The position numbers and the translations under genes are program-made. The notes under the pieces are model-generated. The model was not told the origin of the DNA. It ran no database searches and saw only the letters and a list, made by a program, of their open reading frames with translations. DNA of 64,000 nucleotides from Ruminococcus_G sp050944435 (GTDB taxonomy: Bacteria > Bacillota > Clostridia > Lachnospirales > Lachnospiraceae). Within the stretch, counting starts at the first letter, position 1; each line of letters opens with the position of its first letter. Below are positions 8,322 to 16,384 of this stretch, in pieces. The stretch is from NCBI GenBank assembly GCA_050944435.1, contig JBMNRB010000005.1, positions 100,231-164,230 of the forward strand, written 5' to 3'.

Positions 8322-8990
8322 GTGAAGAAAACGTATACCTTTGAGGAACTGGTAAAGATTGTAGCGGATCTGCGCAGCGAAAACGGATGCCCATGGGACC
8401 GGAAACAGACCCATGAAAGTCTTCGTACCTGCATGATTGAGGAAGCCTATGAGGTGGATGAAGGAATCTGCATACTGGAAGAGAAGGGGTCCGGGGAAAA
8501 TCTCTGCGAGGAACTGGGCGATGTGCTTCTTCAGGTGGTAATGCACAGTCAGATTGCCGAAGAAGAAGGGCTGTTTACTCTGGAAGACGTAATCCAGGGG
8601 ATCAGTGAAAAAATGATCCGCCGCCATCCCCATGTTTTCGGGGAGAAAAAAGCGGTGCAGGCCGATGAAGTCCCGGGGAGCTGGGAAGAGATAAAGAAGC
8701 AGGAGAAAGGCAAAAAGGAGCGGACAGGCTTGGAAGGGATTCCGCGAAATTTGCCGGCGCTTCTGAGAGCATCCAAGGTACTGAAGAAGAGGGAAGGGCA
8801 GGAAGACAAGGAACCAACGGAATCCGAATGCTTTTTCAAAGTCCGCCGTCTGTTGGAAGAGCTGGAAAAGAGCCAGGGCCATGAAGAACAATTATTGGGA
8901 CAGCTTCTTTTGGAGATTTGCCGTATTTCACGGAAAAGGAATGTGAATGCGGAACTTGCCCTTGCAGATATTCTTGACAAACCGCGGTAA
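8322..8990 (+). CDS. mazG: MazG-family nucleoside triphosphate pyrophosphohydrolase, degenerate second domain
   Basis: 222 residues, GTG start. The N-terminal MazG domain is complete: ENGCPWDRKQTHESL, then metal-binding IEEAYEVDEG and EELGDVLLQVVMHS, and HPHVFGE. The C-terminal repeat retains LPALLRASKVLKK and an ending like the second MazG domain (NVNAELALADIL). Its EELGDLLF-type metal motif has become EQLLGQLLLEI, so the second site looks inactive, and the protein is about 40 residues shorter than E. coli MazG. Known role: hydrolysis of NTPs, house-cleaning. The hup promoter overlaps its last codons. It is the first gene of the conserved mazG-to-ftsH block. Confidence 0.9.
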   Translation: MKKTYTFEELVKIVADLRSENGCPWDRKQTHESLRTCMIEEAYEVDEGICILEEKGSGENLCEELGDVLLQVVMHSQIAEEEGLFTLEDVIQGISEKMIRRHPHVFGEKKAVQADEVPGSWEEIKKQEKGKKERTGLEGIPRNLPALLRASKVLKKREGQEDKEPTESECFFKVRRLLEELEKSQGHEEQLLGQLLLEICRISRKRNVNAELALADILDKPR

Positions 8991-9002
8991 ACGTTATATA
9001 AA
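8974..9002 (+). promoter_or_regulatory. Sigma-A promoter of hup, overlapping the 3' end of mazG
   Basis: TTGACA (8974-8979), a 17-bp spacer and TATAAA (8997-9002). The -35 box lies inside the last mazG codons. It would give abundant HU its own transcription independent of mazG. Confidence 0.7.
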
Positions 9003-9083
9003 TATTGGGTAGGGTTTATTGGATTAGCGGAAATCCCGTACTCGACAAAGTAAGAACAGGAAAGGATCAGAGGAGGAATACTC

Positions 9084-9362
9084 ATGAACAAAACAGAATT
9101 AATTGCAGCTATGGCTGATCAGGCAGAGTTATCAAAAAAAGATGCAGAAGCTGCTTTGAAAGCATTTGTGGATGTAGTTGCTGCTGAATTGAAGAATGGC
9201 GGGAAAGTTCAGCTGGTTGGATTCGGTACCTTTGAAGTATCAGAAAGAGCTGCAAGGGAAGGAAGGAATCCTCAGACAGGCAAGACTATGACGATTCAGG
9301 CATCAAAAGCGCCGAAGTTTAAAGCAGGAAAAGCGTTAAAAGATCTGGTAAACGAGAAATAA
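9084..9362 (+). CDS. hup: HU-family DNA-binding protein
   Basis: 92 residues, the standard HU length, starting MNKTELIAAMA. The beta-arm consensus FGTFEVSERAAREGRNPQTG is clear, ending in KAGKALKDLVN. HU homodimers bend and compact DNA. Strong AGAGGAGG site upstream of the ATG, its own promoter in the mazG end, and an intrinsic hairpin right after the stop fit a highly expressed single-gene transcript within the larger block. Confidence 0.97.
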   Translation: MNKTELIAAMADQAELSKKDAEAALKAFVDVVAAELKNGGKVQLVGFGTFEVSERAAREGRNPQTGKTMTIQASKAPKFKAGKALKDLVNEK

Positions 9363-9371
9363 GAAGTATGT

Positions 9372-9400
9372 GGGGAGACAAGGAATTGTCTCCCCGTTTT
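9372..9400 (+). terminator. Intrinsic terminator or attenuator after hup
   Basis: Perfect 10-bp stem GGGGAGACAA / TTGTCTCCCC (9372-9381 with 9386-9395), GGAA loop, then GTTTT. It ends nineteen bases before the rqcP ATG. The short T-run may let part of the transcripts pass into rqcP. Confidence 0.8.
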
Positions 9401-9414
9401 GTAAGGGGAATAAT

Positions 9415-9654
9415 ATGAGATTGGATAAATATTTGAAAGTATCGCGTCTGATCAAAAGACGCACGGTGGCCAACGAGGCCTGTGATGCAGGAAGAGTACT
9501 GGTTAATGGAAATCCTGCCAAAGCCTCCGTTCAGGTGAAGGAAGGCGATCAGCTGGAGATACAGTTCGGTTCGAAAAGTGTGAAAGTGGAAGTGCTGAAT
9601 GTAAAGGAAACGGTGAAAAAAGAAGAGGCAGAAAGTCTTTACCGTTATCTGTGA
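9415..9654 (+). CDS. rqcP: RNA-binding S4-domain protein RqcP (YabO/HslR family)
   Basis: 79 residues from the ATG at 9415 (AAGGGG six bases upstream); the longer frame starting in the terminator hairpin has no ribosome site. The whole protein is an S4 domain: MRLDKYLKVSRLIKRR, then AGRVLVNGNPAKAS and GDQLEI. RqcP acts with RqcH on obstructed 50S subunits, helping add C-terminal poly-Ala tails to stalled nascent chains. Its place after hup and before yabP matches the Bacillus yabO locus. Confidence 0.92.
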   Translation: MRLDKYLKVSRLIKRRTVANEACDAGRVLVNGNPAKASVQVKEGDQLEIQFGSKSVKVEVLNVKETVKKEEAESLYRYL

Positions 9655-9724
9655 CAGGGAATCCGGTTCTAGCCGTCCGTTTTTTTCCATATAATGAAAA
9701 GAGACACAGTAAAGGGGAAAAGAT

Positions 9725-10009
9725 ATGGAAGAAACCAGGGGAAAGCATGAAGTGAAACTGGATGACCGCAGAACCGGAAATATTACAGGAGTTGTGGATG
9801 TGGTATCCTTTGATACGGATATGATCCTGCTGGAAACCACCAGGGGAATGCTCTCCATCAAAGGGGAAGAACTCCATGTAAGCCGGCTGTGCCTGGAAAA
9901 AGGAGAGGTTGATGTGGAAGGAACTTTCCGGATACTTGAGTACTCAGAGGATGGGGATTACGGGAAGAAAAAGAAGAAAGGCAGCCTGGCGCGGCGGCTG
10001 TTTCAATAA
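9725..10009 (+). CDS. yabP: Sporulation protein YabP
   Basis: 94 residues matching the YabP/YqfC family: GKHEVKLDDRRTGNITGVVDV, then FDTDMILLETTRGMLSIKGEELHV and a beta-rich middle, ending in a Lys-rich tail. Known to be needed for sporulation in B. subtilis, expressed in the mother cell. A TATAAT at 9690-9695 with a weak TTCTAG 17 bp upstream lies ahead of it; I could not assign a sigma-E promoter. yabQ follows after three bases. Confidence 0.93.
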   Translation: MEETRGKHEVKLDDRRTGNITGVVDVVSFDTDMILLETTRGMLSIKGEELHVSRLCLEKGEVDVEGTFRILEYSEDGDYGKKKKKGSLARRLFQ

Positions 10010-10012
10010 CTG

Positions 10013-10426
10013 ATGAGCGCTTATATGAGCAGTGAACTGCTGCTGTTTGTGAAATCCATCTTGTATGGAATAATCATGATGGTGGGATACGATGTGTTTC
10101 GTATTCTTCGCCGTGTTATACGTCACCGGCCCTTTTGGGTCATTTTGGAGGATCTCTGCTATTGGATCGGCAGCGGATTCTTTTTATTTTCGCGGATTTA
10201 TACAGAAAACAGCGGAGTACTCAGAGGGTATTTTTTTGCAGGTCTCATACTGGGGATGATTTTGTGGCATTATACCTTTAGCTGTCATCTGGTGCATTTT
10301 ACTGTGAAAATTTTGCTGCTTACGGAAAATACAATATCATTTTTTACAAAAAGGTTGAAATTTTTACTTTTAAGAGGTAAAATTTCTTTGTATAAGTGTT
10401 TTTGTAGATTTTTTGGAAAGTCGTGA
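10013..10426 (+). CDS. yabQ: Sporulation protein YabQ
   Basis: 137 residues, a small polytopic membrane protein with hydrophobic segments at about 8-30, 52-65 and 70-110, and a Phe/Lys-rich end. The YabQ pattern is visible as VKSILYGIIMMVGYDVFRILRR and WVILEDLCYWIGSGFFLF. Required for cortex formation in B. subtilis, localising to the forespore membrane. Directly follows yabP (stop and start separated by three bases). Confidence 0.92.
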   Translation: MSAYMSSELLLFVKSILYGIIMMVGYDVFRILRRVIRHRPFWVILEDLCYWIGSGFFLFSRIYTENSGVLRGYFFAGLILGMILWHYTFSCHLVHFTVKILLLTENTISFFTKRLKFLLLRGKISLYKCFCRFFGKS

Positions 10427-10432
10427 GGTTCT

Positions 10433-10756
10433 ATGAGTAAAAGAAAAGTATCCGGTAAGACGATAGCAAAACGGAATCGCAGATATAATAAAATAGCCAT
10501 GATGGGAATTACTCTGGTGGTGTGTATGATGCTGGTTCTTCTCTGGGTGGAAGGCAGGTCGGTGCAGCAGAGAATCTCTGAAAATACACAGAGACAGCAG
10601 GAGCTGGCAGAACAGATCGACGCCGAAAAAGAGAGAACGAAAGAAATCGAAGATATGCAGGAATACGTGCAGAGTGACGAATATACGGAAAAAATTGCGA
10701 AAGAGAAAATTGGCCTTGTGAAGGACAACGAAATTATATTTAAAGAAGCAGATTAA
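10433..10756 (+). CDS. divIC: Septum formation initiator (DivIC/FtsB family)
   Basis: 107 residues. A basic N-terminal cytoplasmic tail of about 22 residues (KRKVSGKTIAKRNRRYNK) is followed by one membrane segment (about 23-41) and a coiled coil (about 45-80, QQRISENTQRQQELAEQI). A short C-terminal segment carries KIAKEKIGLVKDNEIIF, typical of FtsB/DivIC. Partner of FtsL and DivIB in the division complex. It lies six bases after yabQ. The Bacillus yabR gene normally between divIC and spoIIE is absent. Confidence 0.92.
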   Translation: MSKRKVSGKTIAKRNRRYNKIAMMGITLVVCMMLVLLWVEGRSVQQRISENTQRQQELAEQIDAEKERTKEIEDMQEYVQSDEYTEKIAKEKIGLVKDNEIIFKEAD

Positions 10757-10775
10757 GCTTGGTTTTGTCTAAAAT

Positions 10776-10831
10776 TTCTTTGATGGGCCAGTGTATATTT
10801 GACAAGTTTCTTATAATAAAGCATCTATAAT
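10776..10831 (+). promoter_or_regulatory. Candidate Spo0A-activated spoIIE promoter with 21-bp spacer
   Basis: A perfect TTGACA (10799-10804) and a perfect TATAAT (10826-10831) are separated by 21 bp, the unusual spacing known for the B. subtilis spoIIE promoter and close to spoIIG. Two near-matches to the Spo0A box TGTCGAA flank it: TGTCTAA at 10776-10782 and, inverted, TTTGACA at 10798-10804, each with one mismatch. The inference is sigma-A RNA polymerase recruited by Spo0A~P. Confidence 0.6.
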
Positions 10832-10870
10832 AGACCTCTGAGAGTATGATAATAAGGGGGTCTGGGCCGG

Positions 10871-12349
10871 ATGCAGGATTTAATCATTGCCATGCTCGCG
10901 ATCAGTGCCATACTGATTATCCGGGACATGGCAAAAATTGTATTTTGGGGGAGAAAAAGAAAAGATCCGGTGTATGACTGCCATCCGCAGAAGGAGCGGA
11001 TGGAACAGTATGCACAATCACTTCAGAAGCTGGCGGATACGTTTTACCGTATGCCGTATCGGCGGGAACACTTAAGTGAAAGCGAGACGTCGGGAATTTT
11101 TGAAGAAGTCCGGGAAAAACTGTGCAACCGTTGTCCGGAAAAGGCAAAGTGCTGGAAGCTGCAGGAAGCAATTACATATAAAAAAGTGTGTGAGCTTCTG
11201 TGTCTGATTGAAGAAGGAGATCGGGATAAACTTATGCACGCTCAGGCGGACTGGTATGGAGAGTGCAGAAATGCCGGGAAATTTCTGGAGTATCTGCAGG
11301 AAGCTTTTCAAAGGGCCAGACAGAATCTGATGTGGAATAACCGGCAGACGGAAAGCCGTCTGGCAGTGGCGGAGGAATTAAATGAAGTGGCCCATACCAT
11401 CCAAAAGGTTGCTGCGGATCTGTATGATATTACGACGGTTCCGGGAGAACTGGAGCAGCGGGCGAAAAAAATTTTGAGGAAACGTCATGTTCTGGTCCGG
11501 CAGATGTGGATGCTTCCCTCACCGGAAGAAAAGCTGAGAATATTCGTCAATATGAGGGTGCGGACGGGACAGTGCGTGGCGGTTACAGAAATTGCGGGAA
11601 TTCTCTCCGAGCTGTGTGAACGGCGGATGGTGCCGGCCAGGGACAGCAGATCTATCATAAACAGCGAAAACAGAACCATTCTTTTTGTGGAAGATACGAA
11701 TTATAAGGTATTATACGGCGTGGCCAGAGTTACGAAGGAAAAGGAAACGGTGTCGGGAGACAATTATGCGTTTACCCAGGGGGAGGAGCAGTTTGTTATG
11801 TGCCTTTCGGACGGAATGGGTTCCGGACTGGAAGCTTCCAAAGAAAGCGAGACTGTGGTGGAGCTTCTGGAGCAGTTTTTAACCACCGGCTTTTCCCGGG
11901 AAACCTCCGCCAGGCTTTTAAATTCCGCCTTGGTGCTGCAGAGGAGAGACGGTATGTATTCCACAGTGGATATCTGCGCCCTGAATCTGTACACTGGTAT
12001 GTGCGAGTTCCTGAAAGCGGGGGCTGCCGCCACCTTTATCCGGCGTGATCAGTGGGTAGAAGCCATATCTTCTTCCAGTCTGGCGGCCGGTCTGGTGCAG
12101 CAGATGGACTTTGAGACAACGGCTAAGAAAATATACGACGGCGATTATCTGATTATGGTCACGGACGGAGTATTGGATGCGCTGCCCCAGGAGAAGGAAG
12201 AGGAAACCATGAAGGAAATTATCCTTCAGATACATGCATCGAAACCCCAGGAGGTGGGGCGGTGCATTCTGGAAAAGGTGATGGGATACTGCGGTTACCG
12301 GGCCATTGACGATATGACGGTACTGGTGGCCGGCGTATGGAGAAAGTAG
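10871..12349 (+). CDS. spoIIE: Stage II sporulation protein E, short form with one membrane segment
   Basis: PP2C-type phosphatase that dephosphorylates SpoIIAA and releases sigma-F in the forespore. 492 residues against about 830 in B. subtilis: only one N-terminal membrane segment (about 3-20) is present in place of the ten-helix domain. A Cys-containing middle (CNRCPEKAKCWKLQ) and a coiled-coil regulatory region are followed by the phosphatase domain with VMCLSDGMGSGLEA, MVTDGVLDAL and DDMTVLVAGVW, so the metal Asp residues are kept. Start ATG after AAGGGGG; there is no room upstream for a lost membrane domain. The position between divIC and tilS confirms orthology. Confidence 0.88.
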   Translation: MQDLIIAMLAISAILIIRDMAKIVFWGRKRKDPVYDCHPQKERMEQYAQSLQKLADTFYRMPYRREHLSESETSGIFEEVREKLCNRCPEKAKCWKLQEAITYKKVCELLCLIEEGDRDKLMHAQADWYGECRNAGKFLEYLQEAFQRARQNLMWNNRQTESRLAVAEELNEVAHTIQKVAADLYDITTVPGELEQRAKKILRKRHVLVRQMWMLPSPEEKLRIFVNMRVRTGQCVAVTEIAGILSELCERRMVPARDSRSIINSENRTILFVEDTNYKVLYGVARVTKEKETVSGDNYAFTQGEEQFVMCLSDGMGSGLEASKESETVVELLEQFLTTGFSRETSARLLNSALVLQRRDGMYSTVDICALNLYTGMCEFLKAGAAATFIRRDQWVEAISSSSLAAGLVQQMDFETTAKKIYDGDYLIMVTDGVLDALPQEKEEETMKEIILQIHASKPQEVGRCILEKVMGYCGYRAIDDMTVLVAGVWRK

Positions 12350-12356
12350 GAGAGCG

Positions 12357-13757
12357 ATGATGCAAAAGAAGGTTTGGGAATATATACAGCGTCATGAAAT
12401 GATTCAGCAGGGCGACCGCATCGTGGCGGGAATATCCGGAGGGGCAGATTCTGTCTGTCTGTTCTTTCTTTTGCTGGAGTTGAAAGAAAAGGATAGGATT
12501 GATTTTGCGGTGGTCCATGTAAATCATATGCTGCGGGGACAGGAAGCGGACAGGGATGAGAAATTTGTACGGCGGCTGTGCAGTTCCCACGGGATTTTCT
12601 GCCGGGTATTTGCCTTTCCCATTGGAGAGATCGCCCGGGAAGAGAAACTGTCCCTGGAGGAGGCCGGACGCGTCAAGCGTTACCAGGCTTTCGAAGAATT
12701 TGCCCGCGCGTGGGGCGGCAATAAAATTGCCTTGGCACATCACCGCAATGACTGTGCGGAAACTATGCTGTATAATCTGGCCAGAGGGACTGGAATCAGC
12801 GGCCTGTGCAGTTTAAGGCCGGTAAGAAATTCTCTGATCCGTCCTCTTTTATGTATGAACCGGGAAGAAATTGAGCAGTATTTAGAGGAAAGGCAGATCG
12901 CCTACTGTGAGGACAGCACCAATCAGGATACAGAGTATGCCAGAAATTACATCCGCCGTCATATTCTGCCGGGAATGCAGCGGCATATCAACAAAAAAAC
13001 AGCGGAACATATGGCGGCGGCATCGGAAGATATAGCGGAGATCTGGGATTATCTGGAGAAACGCACGGAAGGTCTGTATGAAAAACTGGTAAGAAAGCAG
13101 GGGGAAAGTCTGCTGGCTGTCAATGAACTGTCCCTGGAAGAGCCGCTGTTTCAGAAGCAGATGGTAAAAAAATGTCTGGAAGAGATGGCGGGAACGAAAA
13201 AAGATTTTACAAGGGTGCACGTTCAGAGCATTCTGGATCTGTGGGAAAAAGATACTGGAAAGAGTCTGAATCTTCCCTATGGAATTGTGGCTTGCCGGAC
13301 TTACCGGGGCGTACAGCTGCGCAGAAAGGATATCCGGGATACAGTGGAAGAAAAAGAGAGGACGGTCTGCGTTGAGGTTGCAGTTCCCGGGCGCACAAAA
13401 ATAGACGACAGGTGGCTGGAAACGTCATTATTTGAAAAAACCGGTGAAATAATTCCTCAAAAAAAGTATACGAAATGGATTGATTATGATAAAATAAAGG
13501 ATACTTTGGTAATCCGTACCCGGCTTCCCGGCGACTATATCGCAGTTAATAATTCAGGCGGACGGAAGAAAATAAAGGACTATTTTATCGACAGTAAAAT
13601 TCCGCGGGAGGAACGGGACCGTATACTTCTGGTGGCGGACGGATCGGAGATTGTGTGGATCGCAGGTTTCCGACTTAGTCAGAATTATATGGTGGAAGAG
13701 CATACCAGAACTATTTTACGTATTGAGATAAAGGGAGGAACAATTCATGAAGGATAA
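12357..13757 (+). CDS. tilS: tRNA(Ile)-lysidine synthase
   Basis: Converts C34 of tRNA-Ile(CAU) to lysidine, using ATP and Lys. 466 residues. The PP-loop is GISGGADSVCLF near residue 27, followed by HVNHMLRG, then a substrate-binding region (ALAHHRNDCAETML, LARGTGISGL) and C-terminal TilS domains with RTRLPGDYI and KKIKDYFIDSKIPREERD. ATG start eight bases after spoIIE; it overlaps hpt by 11 bases. Confidence 0.95.
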   Translation: MMQKKVWEYIQRHEMIQQGDRIVAGISGGADSVCLFFLLLELKEKDRIDFAVVHVNHMLRGQEADRDEKFVRRLCSSHGIFCRVFAFPIGEIAREEKLSLEEAGRVKRYQAFEEFARAWGGNKIALAHHRNDCAETMLYNLARGTGISGLCSLRPVRNSLIRPLLCMNREEIEQYLEERQIAYCEDSTNQDTEYARNYIRRHILPGMQRHINKKTAEHMAAASEDIAEIWDYLEKRTEGLYEKLVRKQGESLLAVNELSLEEPLFQKQMVKKCLEEMAGTKKDFTRVHVQSILDLWEKDTGKSLNLPYGIVACRTYRGVQLRRKDIRDTVEEKERTVCVEVAVPGRTKIDDRWLETSLFEKTGEIIPQKKYTKWIDYDKIKDTLVIRTRLPGDYIAVNNSGGRKKIKDYFIDSKIPREERDRILLVADGSEIVWIAGFRLSQNYMVEEHTRTILRIEIKGGTIHEG

Positions 13758-14277
13758 AATCAGCGTGATGTTGGCTGAGGACGCAGTGGATCAGCGGATC
13801 CAGGAGCTGGGAAGACAGATCAGCCAGGATTATGCCGGAAAAGAGATTCATTTGATCTGTATTTTAAAGGGAAGTGTGTTTTTTACCTGTGAACTGGCAA
13901 AGAGGATTACCGTTCCGGTAAGCTTGGATTTTATGTCGGTTTCCAGTTATGGAGACGGCACTTCATCCAGCGGAGTGGTGAAGATCAGCAAGGATCTGGA
14001 TGAACCCTTGGAAGGGAAGGATGTGCTGATTGTTGAGGATATTATCGATTCGGGAAGAACGCTGAGTTATCTGATTGAGATTTTAAAGCAGAGAAATCCG
14101 CGTAGTTTAAAGCTGTGTACCCTGTTGGATAAACCGGATCGCCGCGTGGTGGAAAATGTGACGGTGGATTATACCGGTTTTGCGATACCAGATGAATTCG
14201 TGGTGGGTTATGGCCTGGATTATGCGCAAAAATACAGAAACCTTCCATACATTGGAGTCATTGAAGTGGAAGAATAG
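13747..14277 (+). CDS. hpt: Hypoxanthine phosphoribosyltransferase
   Basis: Purine salvage: hypoxanthine or guanine plus PRPP to IMP or GMP. 176 residues with the PRPP loop VLIVEDIIDSGRTLSYL near residue 100, the flexible-loop DFMSVSSYGDGTSSSG, and the C-terminal PDEFVVGYGLDYAQKYRNLP. ATG lies within the end of tilS, with GGGAGGAA upstream. The tilS-hpt-ftsH order is near-universal in Firmicutes. Confidence 0.96.
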   Translation: MKDKISVMLAEDAVDQRIQELGRQISQDYAGKEIHLICILKGSVFFTCELAKRITVPVSLDFMSVSSYGDGTSSSGVVKISKDLDEPLEGKDVLIVEDIIDSGRTLSYLIEILKQRNPRSLKLCTLLDKPDRRVVENVTVDYTGFAIPDEFVVGYGLDYAQKYRNLPYIGVIEVEE

Positions 14278-14299
14278 AAGCTGAAAGGAGATTTCATCG

Positions 14300-16141
14300 T
14301 TGAACAAACAATCAAGAGGCCTGCTGCTGTATATTCTTGTGGCAGTGGTGCTGGTAAGCAGTTTTATGTACTTGTCCAATCAGGCTGAGCGGCAGGAGAT
14401 GTATACCAACGGCCAGTATGAGAAAGCCCTGGAAGAAGGACAGATCGTGTCGGTGACGGTACGGCAGAATCAGCAGACCCCCACCGGGCAGCTGGAGATC
14501 AGTCTGGAAGACGGAAGCAGCAGAATTTTAAATGTCAGTGATGTAAAAGAGGAGCAGGAGCGGCTGAAAGAATACGGTGATATCGCCGTGCGGGTGGAAA
14601 ATGTACCACAGGAAAGCGCTTTTATGAATGTGATTCTTCCCGTTCTGCTTTCCGTGGGCCTGGTGGTAATATTGATGATGTTTATGACCCGGTCCATGAA
14701 CGGCGGAGGTGGAGGAAGCAATGCCAAGATGATGAATTTTGGCAGAAGCCACGCCAGGATGATGGGAGAAAACGACAAGAAAGTATCCTTTAAGGAAGTG
14801 GCGGGCCTGGATGAAGAGAAAGAGGATCTGGAAGAAATTGTGGACTTTCTGAAAGAACCTCAGAAGTATACGAAAGTGGGAGCCAGAATACCCAAAGGCG
14901 TTCTTCTGGTGGGACCTCCCGGTACGGGAAAGACCCTGATGGCCAAAGCGGTGGCCGGTGAAGCAGGAGTACCTTTTTTCAGCATTTCCGGTTCTGATTT
15001 CGTGGAAATGTTTGTCGGTGTGGGCGCTTCCCGTGTCCGTGATCTGTTTGAAGAAGGAAAAAGGCACAGTCCCTGTATTATTTTCATCGACGAGATCGAT
15101 GCGGTTGCCCGGAGAAGAGGCACCGGCATGGGCGGCGGCCATGATGAAAGGGAACAGACACTGAACCAGCTTCTGGTAGAGATGGATGGTTTCGGTATAA
15201 ACGAAGGAATCATCGTGATGGCGGCCACCAACCGGGTGGATATTCTGGATCCGGCGATCTTAAGACCGGGCCGTTTTGACCGCCGTGTTGTAGTGGGGGC
15301 GCCCGATGTGAAAGGACGGGAGGAAATCCTGAAAGTACATGCCGCCGGGAAACCGCTGGGAGATGATATTGATTTTAAGCAGATTGCTCAGACGACTGCA
15401 GGATTTACAGGAGCGGAGCTGGAGAACCTGCTGAATGAGGCGGCCATCCTTGCCGCCAAGGCAAAACGGCCCTATCTGGTGCAGAACGATATAAAGGAAG
15501 CCTTCCTCAAAGTGGGCGTCGGCAAGGAAAAGAGAAGCAGAGTGATCTCTGAGAAAGAGAAGCAGATCACCGCTTACCATGAGGCGGGGCATGCGATTTT
15601 GTGCCATGTGCTTCCCGATATCGATCCGGTATATACCATTTCCATCGTTCCCACAGGACTGGGAGCGGCCGGTTATACCATGCGTCTTCCAGAAAAAGAT
15701 GAGATGTTCAATACCAGAGGGCAGATGTTGCAGAATATAGAAGTATGCCTGGGAGGCCGTATTGCGGAAGAACTGATTTTTAACGATATTACCACCGGCG
15801 CTTCTCAGGATATCAAGCAGGCTACGGCCATTGCCAAAGCCATGGTGACGAAATACGGTATGTCTGCAGAGGTAGGCCTTGTATCATACGGCGATGATCA
15901 GGACGAGGTGTTCATCGGCCGCGATCTGGCCCACGCCAGGGGATACAGTGAAAATGTGTCGGCCAAGATTGACAGCGAAGTAAAAAAACTGATCGATATG
16001 TGTTATGAAAAGGCGAAGAAAATCCTGCAGGATCATGAAGATGTACTCCACAGCTGCACGAAGCTGCTGCTGGAAAAGGAAAAAATTGGTCGGGAAGAAT
16101 TTGAAGCTCTGTTTCAGCAATGGGAAATTGTGCAAAACTAA
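14300..16141 (+). CDS. ftsH: ATP-dependent zinc metalloprotease FtsH (first copy)
   Basis: 613 residues. Two membrane segments (about 7-26 and 110-129) flank an extracytoplasmic domain. The AAA domain has Walker A GPPGTGKT at 205-212, Walker B CIIFIDEIDA and the second region of homology ATNRVDILDPAILRPGRFDRR. The protease site is HEAGH near residue 428. It degrades misfolded membrane proteins and regulators. It is the canonical copy in synteny with hpt; a second full-length FtsH is at 48934-50871. TTG start preceded by AAAGGAG. A terminator follows at 16275-16304. Confidence 0.96.
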   Translation: MNKQSRGLLLYILVAVVLVSSFMYLSNQAERQEMYTNGQYEKALEEGQIVSVTVRQNQQTPTGQLEISLEDGSSRILNVSDVKEEQERLKEYGDIAVRVENVPQESAFMNVILPVLLSVGLVVILMMFMTRSMNGGGGGSNAKMMNFGRSHARMMGENDKKVSFKEVAGLDEEKEDLEEIVDFLKEPQKYTKVGARIPKGVLLVGPPGTGKTLMAKAVAGEAGVPFFSISGSDFVEMFVGVGASRVRDLFEEGKRHSPCIIFIDEIDAVARRRGTGMGGGHDEREQTLNQLLVEMDGFGINEGIIVMAATNRVDILDPAILRPGRFDRRVVVGAPDVKGREEILKVHAAGKPLGDDIDFKQIAQTTAGFTGAELENLLNEAAILAAKAKRPYLVQNDIKEAFLKVGVGKEKRSRVISEKEKQITAYHEAGHAILCHVLPDIDPVYTISIVPTGLGAAGYTMRLPEKDEMFNTRGQMLQNIEVCLGGRIAEELIFNDITTGASQDIKQATAIAKAMVTKYGMSAEVGLVSYGDDQDEVFIGRDLAHARGYSENVSAKIDSEVKKLIDMCYEKAKKILQDHEDVLHSCTKLLLEKEKIGREEFEALFQQWEIVQN

Positions 16142-16274
16142 TAAAAAACAATGCGAAATATTGTGAAGTTTGTGCACACTTTTTCCTGGACATGAGCTAT
16201 AATACAAAATGTAACAACCCCCCAATACATTATATAGTTTTTGCTACACCCCAAAAGAAGAAATACCTTCTCTT

Positions 16275-16304
16275 AAAAGACAGCCTTAAGAAGCTGTCTT
16301 TTTT
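16275..16304 (+). terminator. Rho-independent terminator of the hpt-ftsH unit
   Basis: AAAAGACAGC / GCTGTCTTTT stem (16275-16284 with 16293-16302) around a CTTAAGAA loop, running into six T. The 243-base gap between ftsH and the next gene holds this hairpin and the promoter at 16322-16350; nothing else was seen. Confidence 0.85.
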
Positions 16305-16321
16305 GCTCTGGGTGAAAAATG

Positions 16322-16350
16322 TTGATTGTGTTAAAGTATTAAGATAAAAT
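16322..16350 (+). promoter_or_regulatory. Sigma-A promoter of the GH13 gene
   Basis: TTGATT (16322-16327), 17-bp spacer and TAAAAT (16345-16350), 34 bases before the ATG. Confidence 0.6.
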
Positions 16351-16384
16351 GTAGGAAAGCGGAAAATCGGAAGGGTAATATTAA

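Noticed and set aside
10871..12349. Short SpoIIE as a frameshifted or truncated pseudogene
   Set aside because: The phosphatase motifs are complete, a good promoter and ribosome site lie just upstream, and no remnants of the membrane domain are present in the 114-base gap.
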